Shown: in pieces, positions 9,127 to 16,742 of the stretch | Layout: every line of letters starts with the position of its first letter | Position numbering within the stretch: the stretch's first letter is position 1 | Source: JACZQZ01 sp046756945 | GTDB taxonomy: Bacteria; Pseudomonadota; Alphaproteobacteria; Rhodospirillales; 2-02-FULL-58-16 | NCBI GenBank assembly: GCA_046756945.1 | Contig: JBHHXI010000059.1 | Span: 1 to 17,900, forward strand | Length of the DNA: 17,900 bases | Reading direction: 5' to 3' | Made by a program: the position numbers and the translations under genes | Notes under the pieces: generated by a model | Told to the model about the DNA's origin: nothing | Database searches by the model: none | Seen by the model: only the letters and a program-made list of their open reading frames with translations

Positions 9127-9887
9127 TGGCAACATTCGGCGATGGCCCAGAAATCGTCGGCGTTCAGGCTGGCGCCGCCGATCAGGCCGCCGTCGACGTC
9201 GGGCAGCGCCAGGAGTTCCCCGGCATTGGCCGGTTTTACCGAGCCGCCGTAAAGGATGCGCAAGCCGCCGGCCCCCCCTTCCCCGTCGCCCAGCCGGGCC
9301 GCCAGTTCGCCGCGGATCAGGGCGTGGACCTCCTGGACCTCGCCGGTGGTGGGCGTGCGGCCGGTGCCGATGGCCCACACGGGCTCATAGGCGATCACGG
9401 TGTTGGCGGCGGACGCGCCGGCGGGAAGGGAGCCCGCGAGCTGGCCCCTGACCACCTCCATCGTGTCGCCCGCGTCGCGCTGTGATTCGGTCTCGCCGAT
9501 ACAGACGATGGCTGTCAGGCCCGCGGCCAGGGCGGCTTCGGCCTTGGCCTTGGCCTGGGCGTCGGTCTCCGCGTGGTCGGTGCGGCGCTCGGAATGGCCG
9601 ACGATGACGAAGGCGCAGCCCAGGTCGGCCAGCATGGCGGCGCTGGTGTCGCCCGTGTGGGCGCCTTTTTCGTCGCCGTGGCAGTCCTGGCCGCCAAGGG
9701 CGATGGCCGAGGCGTCAATGGCCGCGCCGACGGCGGCGATGAGGGTGAACGGCGGACAGACGACCATGTCGAAGGCGGGAGCGGTTTCCGCCTTCATGCG
9801 CTGCGCCAGCGCCGATGCGAGGGCAAGGCCGTCGCCCCGTAAACCGTTCATCTTCCAGTTACCGGCGATCAGGGGGCGTCGGGCCAT
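9123..9887 (-). CDS. tpiA: Triosephosphate isomerase
   Basis: This enzyme interconverts dihydroxyacetone phosphate and glyceraldehyde 3-phosphate. The 254-residue product has the usual length and all catalytic residues: Lys12 in AGNWKMN, His98 in VGHSERR and Glu168 in AYEPVWAIGTG. The phosphate-binding GGSVKPANA and GGLIGGASL segments lie near the C-terminus. The frame is open well upstream, but the ATG at 9887 gives the canonical N-terminus and has GGAGA five bases before it (9893-9897). The gene is divergent from the ppiD-like gene and heads the housekeeping block that continues with secG. Confidence 0.98.
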   Translation of the reverse strand: MARRPLIAGNWKMNGLRGDGLALASALAQRMKAETAPAFDMVVCPPFTLIAAVGAAIDASAIALGGQDCHGDEKGAHTGDTSAAMLADLGCAFVIVGHSERRTDHAETDAQAKAKAEAALAAGLTAIVCIGETESQRDAGDTMEVVRGQLAGSLPAGASAANTVIAYEPVWAIGTGRTPTTGEVQEVHALIRGELAARLGDGEGGAGGLRILYGGSVKPANAGELLALPDVDGGLIGGASLNADDFWAIAECCH

Positions 9888-9933
9888 GTCCGTCTCCACT
9901 GCGGTGTACCGTTCGCGGGCCCCGGGGGAGAAA

Positions 9934-9991
9934 GGGGGGGTGTCCCCCCGGCTATGGTGTGCGGGGGACGCCCCCGCGGCCCCGGGCCCGG
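9934..9991. repeat. Cluster of GC-only hairpins upstream of tpiA
   Basis: Three adjacent inverted repeats lie here. A G-run (9934-9940) faces a C-run (9944-9949) across a TGT loop. GCGGGGG (9961-9967) pairs with CCCCCGC (9971-9977) across ACG. The palindrome CCGGGCCCGG spans 9982-9991. They lie 47-104 bases before tpiA in its leader or promoter zone. The layout of short three-base-loop hairpins in tandem resembles the element at 3633-3670, so this may be a copy of a dispersed intergenic repeat. Confidence 0.45.
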
Positions 9992-10065
9992 CGGCATCGG
10001 TCTGTTTAGCACAAGGGGAAAGGCGTCTCCAACACCGCGCCGGGCCGACGGCGCCGATTACGAGG

Positions 10066-10094
10066 TTGCGGGGCTCAAAGCGCGCTTTTATGAT
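10066..10094 (+). promoter_or_regulatory. Sigma70-type promoter for the ppiD-like gene and trpE, with palindromic spacer
   Basis: TTGCGG (10066-10071) and TATGAT (10089-10094) are separated by exactly 17 bases, a good match to a housekeeping promoter. Transcription would begin near 10101 and leave a leader of about 58 bases. The last 12 spacer bases, AAAGCGCGCTTT (10077-10088), are a perfect palindrome. GATGC/GCATC (10092-10104) form a second inverted repeat over the -10 and start point. Both are well placed for a repressor, which is inference. Confidence 0.6.
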
Positions 10095-10158
10095 GCGGCG
10101 CATCGCGCCGGGGAGCGCGGAAAAGCGCCCCTCCATACCCACAACCACCGATCATGCC

Positions 10159-12042
10159 ATGCTGGAAGCCATCCGCAAGCGTACAGGCTCTATCTTGGTC
10201 AAGGGTCTTCTTGGCCTGCTCGTCGTCAGCTTCGCCGTCTGGGGCATCGGCGACGTGTACCGCGGCGGCTCCCGCTCGACGGCGGTGGCCGAGGTCGGGG
10301 ACGTGGAAATCCAGCCCGCCGAGTTCAACAAGGAATTCCAGCGCGAGATGAACCGCCTGCGCTCCGTGTTCGGCGGCGAACTGGACCTGGAACGGGCGCG
10401 GGCCCTGGGGGTTCCGAACTCGGTGCTCGACAGGATGATCAACGATATCCTGTTCGCCCAGGGCGCCGACGCCCTCGGCGTCGCCATCAGCGACGACCTG
10501 GTGTTCGGCAATATCCGCGACACCCAGGCCTTCCGCAGCATCAGCGGCACGTTCGACCCGGCCCGCTTCGAACAGGTCCTTCAGTCCATCCAGTTGACCG
10601 AGAAGGGATACGTCGCGCTGGTGCGCGGGGACCTGGCGCGGGCCCAGTTCCTGGACAGCGTCCAGGCCGGCGCGGCGGCGCCGCGCACGCTGGTGACGGC
10701 CGTGTACAATTACCGCCAGGAGAAGCGCATCGCCGACGTGCTCAGGGTGGCGGACGGCGCCATGACCGGCATCCCGGAACCCGACGAGGAGGCCCTGGCC
10801 GCTTTTCACAAGGACAACGCCGGCCGCTTCACCGCGCCCGAGTACCGGGCGCTCACCGTCGTCACCCTGACGGCGGAAGACCTGGCCAAGGAGATCGCCA
10901 TCTCCGACGAGGCGCTCCGCGAGGCCTTCGATGCCCGCGCGGACGAGTTCGACCGGCCGGAACGGCGCCGGCTGCAGATGATGGTGCTCGACGACGAGGA
11001 CGCCGCCAAGCGCGCCCACGGCATGCTTGGCGAAGGCCGGGATTTCGCCGCCGTCGCCAAGGAGGTGGCGAACGCGTCCGCCGAAACCCTGGATCTGGGT
11101 TGGGTCACCCGGCATCAGCTCCTGCCCGAGCTGGCCGACGCCGTGTTCTCGCTCCGGAAAGGCGGGTACAGCGAGCCGGTGAAAAGCCCGCTCGGCTGGC
11201 ACCTGCTGCGCCTTGTCGAGGTGGAGCCGGCGCGCCGGCAGACCCTTGACGAGGTTCGCCAGGCGCTCACCGCCGAACTCGCCAGGGACCAGGCCATCGA
11301 CGGCCTGGTCAACCTGGCCAACCGGCTGGAGGACGAACTGGGGGGCGGCGCGACGCTGGAGGAAGCCGCATCGAGCCTCAACCTGAAGCTGACCAAGATC
11401 CCCGCCATCGACCGCGCCGGCCGCAGCGCCGGCGGCGATCCGGTGCGGGGCCTGCCGCCGGGCGACCAGTTCCTGGCCACCGCGTTCCAGACCGCCGAGG
11501 ATACGGAAAGCGTACTCACCGAAGCGGGCACGGACGCGTACTTCATCCTCAGGGTCGACCGCGTCATGCCGCCCGCGCTCAGGCCCCTGGCCTCCATACG
11601 CGCCGAGGTCACCGGGGCGTGGAAGGCGGAGCGCCGCGCCGAAAAGGCCAAGGAGACCGCCGAAGCCATCCTGGCGCGGCTTCGCGACGGCGTGGAGCTG
11701 GCCGCCGTCGCCGCTGAAATGGGGCTCGGGATCAAGACCACCGAGCCTTTCACCCGGTCCTCCGGCGGCGCCGCCAGTGGCCTGCCCGGCGCCCTGGTGC
11801 GCGGGCTGTTCGGGATCAGGCCCGGCGAGGCGACCATGGCGCGGGCCGCCGACGGCTACGACGTGGCGCGCCTCAGGGAAGTGCGGGCCGCCGATCCCTT
11901 CGCCGACAAGGACGGCGTGGAAAAGCTGCGCGCCGGGATCACGGAATCGATGCGTTCCGATTTGCTGGTTCAACTGGCCGGCGCCCTGCGCAAGCGCTAT
12001 CCCGTGACCGTGAACCGGCAGGTCTTCGACAACCTCTTCTAG
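10159..12042 (+). CDS. PpiD/SurA-type membrane-anchored periplasmic folding protein (peptidyl-prolyl isomerase family)
   Basis: This 627-residue protein should be held in the inner membrane by one helix (residues about 13-33, LVKGLLGLLVVSFAVWGIGD), with the bulk in the periplasm helping exported proteins fold. Residues about 40-170 resemble the SurA N-terminal chaperone region, with PAEFNKEFQREMNRLR and LDRMINDILFAQGADALGV. Residues about 267-360 form a parvulin-like domain including FAAVAKEVA, LGWVTRHQLLPELADAVFSL and PVKSPLGWHLLRL. The C-terminal 250 residues continue the PpiD-like shape with a helical linker. Whether isomerase activity is kept cannot be judged. I use ATG 10159; ATG 10154 is out of frame and no clear ribosome site is visible. 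trpE follows after 22 bases, so the two are probably co-transcribed. Confidence 0.88.
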   Translation: MLEAIRKRTGSILVKGLLGLLVVSFAVWGIGDVYRGGSRSTAVAEVGDVEIQPAEFNKEFQREMNRLRSVFGGELDLERARALGVPNSVLDRMINDILFAQGADALGVAISDDLVFGNIRDTQAFRSISGTFDPARFEQVLQSIQLTEKGYVALVRGDLARAQFLDSVQAGAAAPRTLVTAVYNYRQEKRIADVLRVADGAMTGIPEPDEEALAAFHKDNAGRFTAPEYRALTVVTLTAEDLAKEIAISDEALREAFDARADEFDRPERRRLQMMVLDDEDAAKRAHGMLGEGRDFAAVAKEVANASAETLDLGWVTRHQLLPELADAVFSLRKGGYSEPVKSPLGWHLLRLVEVEPARRQTLDEVRQALTAELARDQAIDGLVNLANRLEDELGGGATLEEAASSLNLKLTKIPAIDRAGRSAGGDPVRGLPPGDQFLATAFQTAEDTESVLTEAGTDAYFILRVDRVMPPALRPLASIRAEVTGAWKAERRAEKAKETAEAILARLRDGVELAAVAAEMGLGIKTTEPFTRSSGGAASGLPGALVRGLFGIRPGEATMARAADGYDVARLREVRAADPFADKDGVEKLRAGITESMRSDLLVQLAGALRKRYPVTVNRQVFDNLF

Positions 12043-12064
12043 GGGCGGCCGCCGGCGCGAACGG

Positions 12065-13573
12065 ATGAAGACCCTTCCCGACTTTTCCGCCTTCCGGACG
12101 GCCTACGCGGCGCAGCGCCCGCAGGTGGTGTGGACGACCCTGGTCGCCGACCTGGAGACGCCGGTTTCGGCGATGCTCAAGCTGGCCGAGGGCCGGCCCA
12201 ACAGTTTTCTCCTGGAATCCGTCGAAGGCGGCGCCATCCGCGGGCGCTATTCGTTCATCGGGATGAAGCCGGACCTCGTCTGGCGCTGCTTCGGCGAGAA
12301 GGCCGAGGTCAACCGCCGGGCGCTCTCCGACGCCGATGCGTTCGAGCCCGCCGCAGCCGGCGCCCTCGAGTCCCTGCGCGCCGTCGTCGCCGAATCGCGC
12401 ATCGACCTGCCGGCGGGCCTGCCGCCCATGGCGGCGGGCCTGGTCGGGTACATGGCCTACGACATGGTGCGGCTGGTGGAACGGCTGCCCGACGCCAACC
12501 CCGACCGGCTGGGGACGCCCGACGGGATATTTGTCAGGCCGACGGTGATGGCGGTCTTCGACACCATCGAGGACTCGGTGGCGGTGATCACGCCGGTGTG
12601 GCCGGACGGGAACGTGGACGCCGGGGCGGCGTTCGACGGGGCGCGGGAGCGCCTCGCCGAGGTGATCGCCGACCTCGGGCGCAGCTCGCCGCCGCGGCGC
12701 GGCGCCGAGTCCCCGGCGCCCGCCCCCGCCGAGCCCCGCTCCAACATGGAGCGCGAGGCCTTCCATGACATGGTCAAGGCGGCGAAGGAGTACATCGTCG
12801 CCGGCGACGTCCTGCAGGTGGTGCTGTCCCAACGCTTCCATGTGCCCTTCTCGCTGCCCCCGTTCACCCTGTACCGGGCCCTGAGACGGCTCAACCCGTC
12901 GCCGTTCCTGTTCTTTCTCGATTTCGGCGCCTTCGCCGTGGTCGGCTCCAGCCCCGAGATCCTGGTCCGCGTGCGCGGCGGCACGGTGACCATCCGCCCC
13001 ATCGCCGGCACCCGTCCGCGCGGCGCCACCGCGGAAGAGGACAAGGCCCTGGGCGACGAGCTTCTCGCCGACCCCAAGGAGCTGGCCGAACACCTGATGC
13101 TGCTCGACCTCGGGCGCAACGACGTGGGCCGGGTGGCCAAGGTGGGCTCGGTGAAGGTGACGGAGCAGATGGCCATCGAGCACTACTCCCACGTCATGCA
13201 CATCGTCTCCAACGTGGAAGGCGATCTCGATCCGGCGTTCGACGCCATGGACGCCCTGCTCGCCGGCTTCCCGGCGGGCACGGTTTCCGGGGCGCCCAAG
13301 GTGCGGGCCATGGAGATCATCGACGAGCTCGAAGGCGAGCGCCGGGGCGTCTACGCCGGCTGCATCGGCTATTTCGGCGCCAACGGGGAGATGGACACCT
13401 GCATCGCGCTGAGGACGGCGGTGGTCAAGGACGGGGTAATGTTCGTCCAGGCCGGCGGCGGCATCGTCGCCGACAGCGACCCGGAATCCGAATACCAGGA
13501 AAGCCGCAACAAGGCCCTGGCCCTGATCCGCGCCGCCCAGGAGGCGGTGCGGTTCGCCGCCGGGGGCGCCTAG
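12065..13573 (+). CDS. trpE: Anthranilate synthase component I
   Basis: TrpE converts chorismate and ammonia (from the TrpG subunit) to anthranilate, the first committed step of tryptophan synthesis. The 502-residue product carries the tryptophan feedback motif LLES (49-52) followed by RYS (61-63). The chorismate-binding half contains SQRFHVPF, VGSSPEILVRV, PIAGTRPRG (312-320), LLDLGRNDVGRV, and the C-terminal block with AGTVSGAPKVRAMEIIDELE and GGGIVADSDPESEYQES. No glutamine amidotransferase domain is fused, so a separate TrpG is needed. trpG, trpD and trpC do not follow; the next gene is convergent. No Trp-rich leader peptide is visible upstream, and the 22-base gap to the ppiD-like gene suggests expression from the promoter at 10066. 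Confidence 0.97.
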   Translation: MKTLPDFSAFRTAYAAQRPQVVWTTLVADLETPVSAMLKLAEGRPNSFLLESVEGGAIRGRYSFIGMKPDLVWRCFGEKAEVNRRALSDADAFEPAAAGALESLRAVVAESRIDLPAGLPPMAAGLVGYMAYDMVRLVERLPDANPDRLGTPDGIFVRPTVMAVFDTIEDSVAVITPVWPDGNVDAGAAFDGARERLAEVIADLGRSSPPRRGAESPAPAPAEPRSNMEREAFHDMVKAAKEYIVAGDVLQVVLSQRFHVPFSLPPFTLYRALRRLNPSPFLFFLDFGAFAVVGSSPEILVRVRGGTVTIRPIAGTRPRGATAEEDKALGDELLADPKELAEHLMLLDLGRNDVGRVAKVGSVKVTEQMAIEHYSHVMHIVSNVEGDLDPAFDAMDALLAGFPAGTVSGAPKVRAMEIIDELEGERRGVYAGCIGYFGANGEMDTCIALRTAVVKDGVMFVQAGGGIVADSDPESEYQESRNKALALIRAAQEAVRFAAGGA

Positions 13574-13606
13574 CCTGCATCGGCGAAATCCGGAAACGTT
13601 TGGTTA

Positions 13607-13618
13607 TCTACTAGTAGA
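13607..13618. other. 12-base CTAG-centred palindrome between convergent genes
   Basis: TCTACTAGTAGA is a perfect inverted repeat in the 76-base gap between the trpE stop (13573) and the deacetylase stop (13650). It stands out against the GC-rich surroundings and contains the usually rare CTAG. No T-run flanks it, so terminator function is uncertain; a protein-binding site is the alternative. Confidence 0.35.
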
Positions 13619-13649
13619 CGCGTTCGGCGCTGCGATACCCCCCGCCCCG

Positions 13650-14825
13650 TCACCCGGCCGGCCGGGCCAGGTTGACCACGGCGGTCAGCGGCACGAGCAC
13701 GAAACCCCTGCCCTCCACCTCTTCGAGCCACGGCGAAAGCGCCGTCAGCGTGGCGTCCCGGGGGTGACCGATGGCGACGGCGAAACCGTTCCGCCGGGCC
13801 AGGCGCTCCAGTTCGGCCAGGCGGGCCTGGACCGTCGCCACGTCGTTGACGTGATCGAGGAAGATGTTGCGCTCGACGAAGGGCACCCCGGCCCGCCGGG
13901 CCAGGGCCGCGGCCACGGTCTTGTCCGTGGTGCGGGAATCCAAGAATAGCAGGCCCCGGCTCTTCAGTTCCTCCATGACCACCGTCATGCCGGCGGCGTC
14001 GGCGGTGAACCGGCTGCCCATGTGGTTGTTGACGCCGACATAGGCCCCGAACCGGGACAGCCCCCAGCGCAGGCGGCGGCGCAGCTCGTCCGCGCCGAGG
14101 TCCCTGAGCAGGGCGTGCGGCCCGGGGTCCAGGGTGGCGCTGTCGGGTTCCATGGACAGGTGCACGAGAAGCTCGTGGCCGGCCGCCGCGGCGGCCGCCG
14201 TCTGGGTGCCCAGGTCGTCGGCGTAGGCGAGAAACGAAAGCGTCAGCGGCGCCGGGAAAGCGATGACCCGGGCCGTGTGCTTGCGGTCGACGCCCAGGTC
14301 GTCGATGACCAGGGCGATCATCGGACGGCCGCCGGTTTCCGGCGCCAGCGCGGCGAAGCGCCGCCACGGCCGCTGCGCCCCGGGCTTGCCGGTCGGGTGG
14401 CGCGCCGCCGGCGGCGGGCCGGGGACCGCCGGTCCGCCGAAATGCTGGGCGGCGCCCCCTTCCGGCGGCGGCGCCGGCGCCACGTAGACGTCCGCGGGCA
14501 GGGCTTCCTCGTAGGCGCGTACGGGTTCGCCCGCCGGCCCGCCGGTGGGCTCGGGGAACAGCGGCGCGTCGGGAATGGTGACAAAGGTCGGCGGCGGCGG
14601 CTGGGAGCGGTACCAGGGCCGGGCGGTGTCGGAGGCGACGGTGCGGGCCGGCGCCCCCCCGGTCGGGACGTCCGATCCATTGAGCACGGTGCCCACCCCG
14701 TACCCCCCCAACAGGGCGGCCAGGGTCAGCAGCGCGTACAGGAACTGGCGGCGGGGATTGAGCCGGAACCCCCTTTTTTCGCGGGCTGTCCTCTTGGACC
14801 GCTTGCCGCCGCCTCGTTGTCTCAC
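13650..14825 (-). CDS. Divergent polysaccharide deacetylase family protein (YibQ-like)
   Basis: With the GTG at 14825 the product has 391 residues. A basic N-terminus precedes one membrane segment (about 28-48), then a long Pro/Ala/Gly-rich linker to about 160 and the catalytic-fold domain. Motifs of the family are VIDDLG (173-178), LLVHLSMEP, GVNNHMGSRFT (264-274), FLDSRT (294-299), ERNIFLDH and AIGHP (351-355). The Asp pair and the two His match metal-ligand positions of carbohydrate esterase family 4-like enzymes. The substrate is unknown; a periplasmic cell-wall or surface glycan is the likely class, since the domain should face the periplasm. A GTG at 14843 extends the frame by six codons. 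I prefer 14825 because GGGAG lies at normal distance and the hairpin 14847-14864 would cover the other start. It is the last gene of the minus-strand run after cueR. Confidence 0.85.
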   Translation of the reverse strand: MRQRGGGKRSKRTAREKRGFRLNPRRQFLYALLTLAALLGGYGVGTVLNGSDVPTGGAPARTVASDTARPWYRSQPPPPTFVTIPDAPLFPEPTGGPAGEPVRAYEEALPADVYVAPAPPPEGGAAQHFGGPAVPGPPPAARHPTGKPGAQRPWRRFAALAPETGGRPMIALVIDDLGVDRKHTARVIAFPAPLTLSFLAYADDLGTQTAAAAAAGHELLVHLSMEPDSATLDPGPHALLRDLGADELRRRLRWGLSRFGAYVGVNNHMGSRFTADAAGMTVVMEELKSRGLLFLDSRTTDKTVAAALARRAGVPFVERNIFLDHVNDVATVQARLAELERLARRNGFAVAIGHPRDATLTALSPWLEEVEGRGFVLVPLTAVVNLARPAG

Positions 14826-14846
14826 CTGCCCCCGCTCCCGCACCAG

Positions 14847-14864
14847 GGCCCCGGGACCGGGGCC
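14847..14864 (-). other. Perfect GC hairpin between cueR-like gene and deacetylase gene
   Basis: GGCCCCGG and CCGGGGCC are perfectly complementary with only GA between them, so the real loop must open by a pair or two. It lies in the 74-base gap after the cueR-like stop and directly before the possible GTG start at 14843. It has no T-run. It may pause RNA polymerase or limit translation of the next gene. Confidence 0.4.
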
Positions 14865-14899
14865 ATGGCGTTACGGTTTACGGGGCGAAGCCGATGCCG

Positions 14900-15307
14900 T
14901 CAATTGCCGCCCGGGAACTGACCGCGAGCCAGGTCCTCGAGGATTGGGCATTCGGGACGGTCGTCGCCGTGGCAGCGGTCGGTGAGGTCGATCAGGGTGC
15001 GGCGGATGCTTTCCAGTTCGGCGATGCGCCGGTCCACCTCCTCGATGTGACGCAACGCCAACTTCTTGACGTCGGCGCTGGCCCGCCCGGTGTCCCACCA
15101 CAACCCGAGCAGGCCGCTCACGTCCTTCACCGAAAATCCGAGCCGCCGCGAGCGCTGGATGAAGCGCAGGGTTTCCACGTCGGCGCGGTCGTAGTTGCGG
15201 TAGCCGTTGCCGGCGCGCGTCGCCGGCGGAATGAGGCCGATGCTTTCGTAATAGCGGATGGTCTTGGCGGGAACGCCGCTCTCTTCCGCCGCATTTCCGA
15301 TGTTCAT
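14900..15307 (-). CDS. cueR: CueR-type copper-responsive MerR-family transcriptional regulator
   Basis: This 135-residue regulator should bend and activate promoters with over-long spacers when it binds Cu(I), and perhaps Ag(I) or Au(I). The N-terminal winged helix reads MNIGNAAEESGVPAKTIRYYESIGLIPP (1-28), the classic MerR start. It is followed by GYRNYDRADVETLRFIQRSRRLGFSVKDV and a long dimer helix at about 78-110. The metal loop has Cys112 and Cys120 in CHGDDRPEC, the C-X7-C spacing of CueR, and is followed by PILEDLA. This separates it from SoxR and from MerR itself. ATG 15307 has a strong GGAGGA at 15313-15318; the frame is open to 15460 but the extension is not MerR-like. The gene follows the cytochrome c gene after 82 bases. 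I found no convincing CueR operator dyad in the window. Confidence 0.9.
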   Translation of the reverse strand: MNIGNAAEESGVPAKTIRYYESIGLIPPATRAGNGYRNYDRADVETLRFIQRSRRLGFSVKDVSGLLGLWWDTGRASADVKKLALRHIEEVDRRIAELESIRRTLIDLTDRCHGDDRPECPILEDLARGQFPGGN

Positions 15308-15312
15308 GGGTA

Positions 15313-15318
15313 TCCTCC
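15313..15318 (-). promoter_or_regulatory. Ribosome binding site that fixes the cueR start
   Basis: GGAGGA lies five bases upstream of the ATG at 15307. It decides against the longer open frame that runs back into the cytochrome c gene. Confidence 0.8.
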
Positions 15319-15389
15319 GTGTCGTTGGCCCGCACGCCCGGCGCCCGGACGCGCCCGCCCTGAAGCCGCAGCGCCCTGGCCCGGTCGGC

Positions 15390-15821
15390 TTACATCCTGT
15401 GCGGCTTGTAGAATATGCCGTTCCCTTCCTGCAACTCCCGAATATAGCGGACGATGGCATAAACCTCGTCTTCCGTCACCTGGGGCTGCGGCGGCATGTC
15501 GCCGAAGGCCCAGTGGTGCCGGCGCACGCCCCGTTTCACGGCGAAAAAGAACGCGGCGTCGGCATGGTGCCCGGGATTGTAGATATCATGGACCAGGGGC
15601 GGCCCCTGGTCGCCGCCGGCGCCGTTCGCACCGTGGCACTGGGCGCAGTTGGCATCGAAGGCCTTCGCCCCTTTCACCGCGATGGCGGAAAGGGCGGGAA
15701 TCCGCACGCTCACCATCTGCGTCCCGGTCGAGGGGGAAAGGACGCGCCAGGCGAAAATACCGGCGCCCAGGACAAGGACGCCGACAACGACGAGAGAGGG
15801 AAGCCGCTTCGGGAAATTCAT
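15390..15821 (-). CDS. Small membrane-anchored c-type cytochrome
   Basis: This 143-residue single-haem protein should act as an electron carrier on the periplasmic face. It has an N-terminal hydrophobic segment (about residues 8-27) that is either an uncleaved anchor or a signal peptide. The haem-binding CAQCH is at 59-63 (Cys59, Cys62, His63), and the likely distal ligand is Met109 in FGDMPPQP. A His-rich stretch RGVRRHHWAFGDM (98-109) and an earlier GHH (84-86) stand out and could bind metal. The fold is class I cytochrome c, with a C-terminal helix EDEVYAIVRYIRELQ. The open frame extends to 15974, but ATG 15821 gives the normal N-terminus with CAGGAC upstream. Neighbours for cytochrome maturation (CcdA, CcmG) and the CueR gene suggest a respiratory or copper-related redox role. 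The partner is unknown. Confidence 0.88.
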   Translation of the reverse strand: MNFPKRLPSLVVVGVLVLGAGIFAWRVLSPSTGTQMVSVRIPALSAIAVKGAKAFDANCAQCHGANGAGGDQGPPLVHDIYNPGHHADAAFFFAVKRGVRRHHWAFGDMPPQPQVTEDEVYAIVRYIRELQEGNGIFYKPHRM

Positions 15822-15918
15822 GGTTTTGTCCTGTTCTTGGATTTGACGATCATTGCCGTCCGCCGGCGGCCGGTGACTGGAATCGCGCGTCCCTGCGGGG
15901 CTTCGGCGCCGCTCCCGG

Positions 15919-16662
15919 TCACAACAGTATCTCCTGGAAAAAGGGAAAGGTGACCAGAAGCCAGGTGGCCGCATAGCTCAGGTAGCCCGTCGCCATGGCG
16001 ATCCCGACAACAATCAGGACGCCCCCGAAGACCGCCTGGAGCGGCCGCCCGATGCGCCGCAGGGCCTTTGCGTGCCCGACGAAGCGGTCCAGGAAGACGG
16101 CCACCAGCAGGAACGGGATGGCGAGACCCAGGGAATAGACGGACAGCAGCGCCACCCCGTCGGAAACGCCCATGGTGGAGGCGCCTATGGTCAGGATGGC
16201 GCCCAGGATGGGACCGATGCAGGGCGTCCAGCCGAAGGCGAACGCCGTTCCCAGCACGAAGGCCCCGACCGGACGCCCGCCCCGGATTCGCGGGAATATA
16301 CGCGTGTCGCGGCTCATCCAGTTGAAACGCAGGAACCCCACCATGTGGAGCCCGAACAGGGTAACGATGGCGCCGGCGACGTAATTGGCCTCGTAAAGAT
16401 ACGCCTGCAGGAAACTTCCCGCCGCCGAGGCGCTCGCCCCCAGGGCGATGAAAACGGCGGAAAAACCGGTGACGAAGCAGACACTGAGCGCAAGCCCGGA
16501 AAGGCGGTTGCCCATAGCCCGTTCGCCGATAAGGGTGTCCAGGCTGCGCCCGGCGACGAACGACACGTAGCCCGGCACCAGCGGCAGGACGCACGGCGAC
16601 AGGAACGAGATGACCCCGGCGAGAAACGCCCACAGGACTCCAACACCCGCAATCTCCGGCAC
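15919..16662 (-). CDS. ccdA: Cytochrome c biogenesis protein CcdA (thiol:disulfide electron transporter)
   Basis: CcdA carries reducing equivalents from cytoplasmic thioredoxin through the inner membrane to periplasmic thioredoxin-like proteins such as CcmG. The 247-residue product is almost wholly hydrophobic, with six likely membrane segments, which is the family's plan. The two redox-active cysteines are Cys24 in LSPCVLPLVPGYVSFVAG and Cys148 in GWTPCIGPILGAILTIG, each in the diagnostic Pro-Cys context. The start is GTG at 16662, supported by GAGGAG seven bases upstream (16670-16675). It lies 80 bases after the CcmG-like gene in the same direction, so electron donor and acceptor are encoded side by side. 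Confidence 0.94.
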   Translation of the reverse strand: MPEIAGVGVLWAFLAGVISFLSPCVLPLVPGYVSFVAGRSLDTLIGERAMGNRLSGLALSVCFVTGFSAVFIALGASASAAGSFLQAYLYEANYVAGAIVTLFGLHMVGFLRFNWMSRDTRIFPRIRGGRPVGAFVLGTAFAFGWTPCIGPILGAILTIGASTMGVSDGVALLSVYSLGLAIPFLLVAVFLDRFVGHAKALRRIGRPLQAVFGGVLIVVGIAMATGYLSYAATWLLVTFPFFQEILL

Positions 16663-16669
16663 CGTTCAG

Positions 16670-16675
16670 CTCCTC
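16670..16675 (-). promoter_or_regulatory. Ribosome binding site supporting the GTG start of ccdA
   Basis: GAGGAG lies seven bases upstream of the GTG at 16662. No ATG in frame would give the complete first membrane segment, so this site decides the start. Confidence 0.75.
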
Positions 16676-16742
16676 ATTGTTCCGTATCAAGACCGGTCGT
16701 TCCGTCACGCTTTGCAAGAAATTCGATGTTCCCCCGAGGCCG

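Noticed and set aside
9934..9991. CRISPR-like repeats
   Set aside because: The elements are adjacent inverted repeats of differing sequence, without regular spacers or direct repeats.
9888..10148. N-terminal extension of tpiA to 10148
   Set aside because: Triosephosphate isomerase begins at the ARRPLIAGNWKMN segment; the extension crosses the hairpin cluster and the opposite-strand promoter.
15308..15389. CueR operator in the gap before the cueR-like gene
   Set aside because: I looked for a dyad within a 19-20 base promoter spacer and found none there or in the gaps at 15822-15918 and 16663-16742.
14900..15460. Longer start for the CueR-like protein at 15460
   Set aside because: The extra residues are Pro/Gly/Arg-rich and precede a perfect MerR-family start with GGAGGA upstream.
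15822..15974. Longer start for the cytochrome c at 15974
   Set aside because: The extension would overlap the ccdA end and put 51 residues before the signal/anchor segment.
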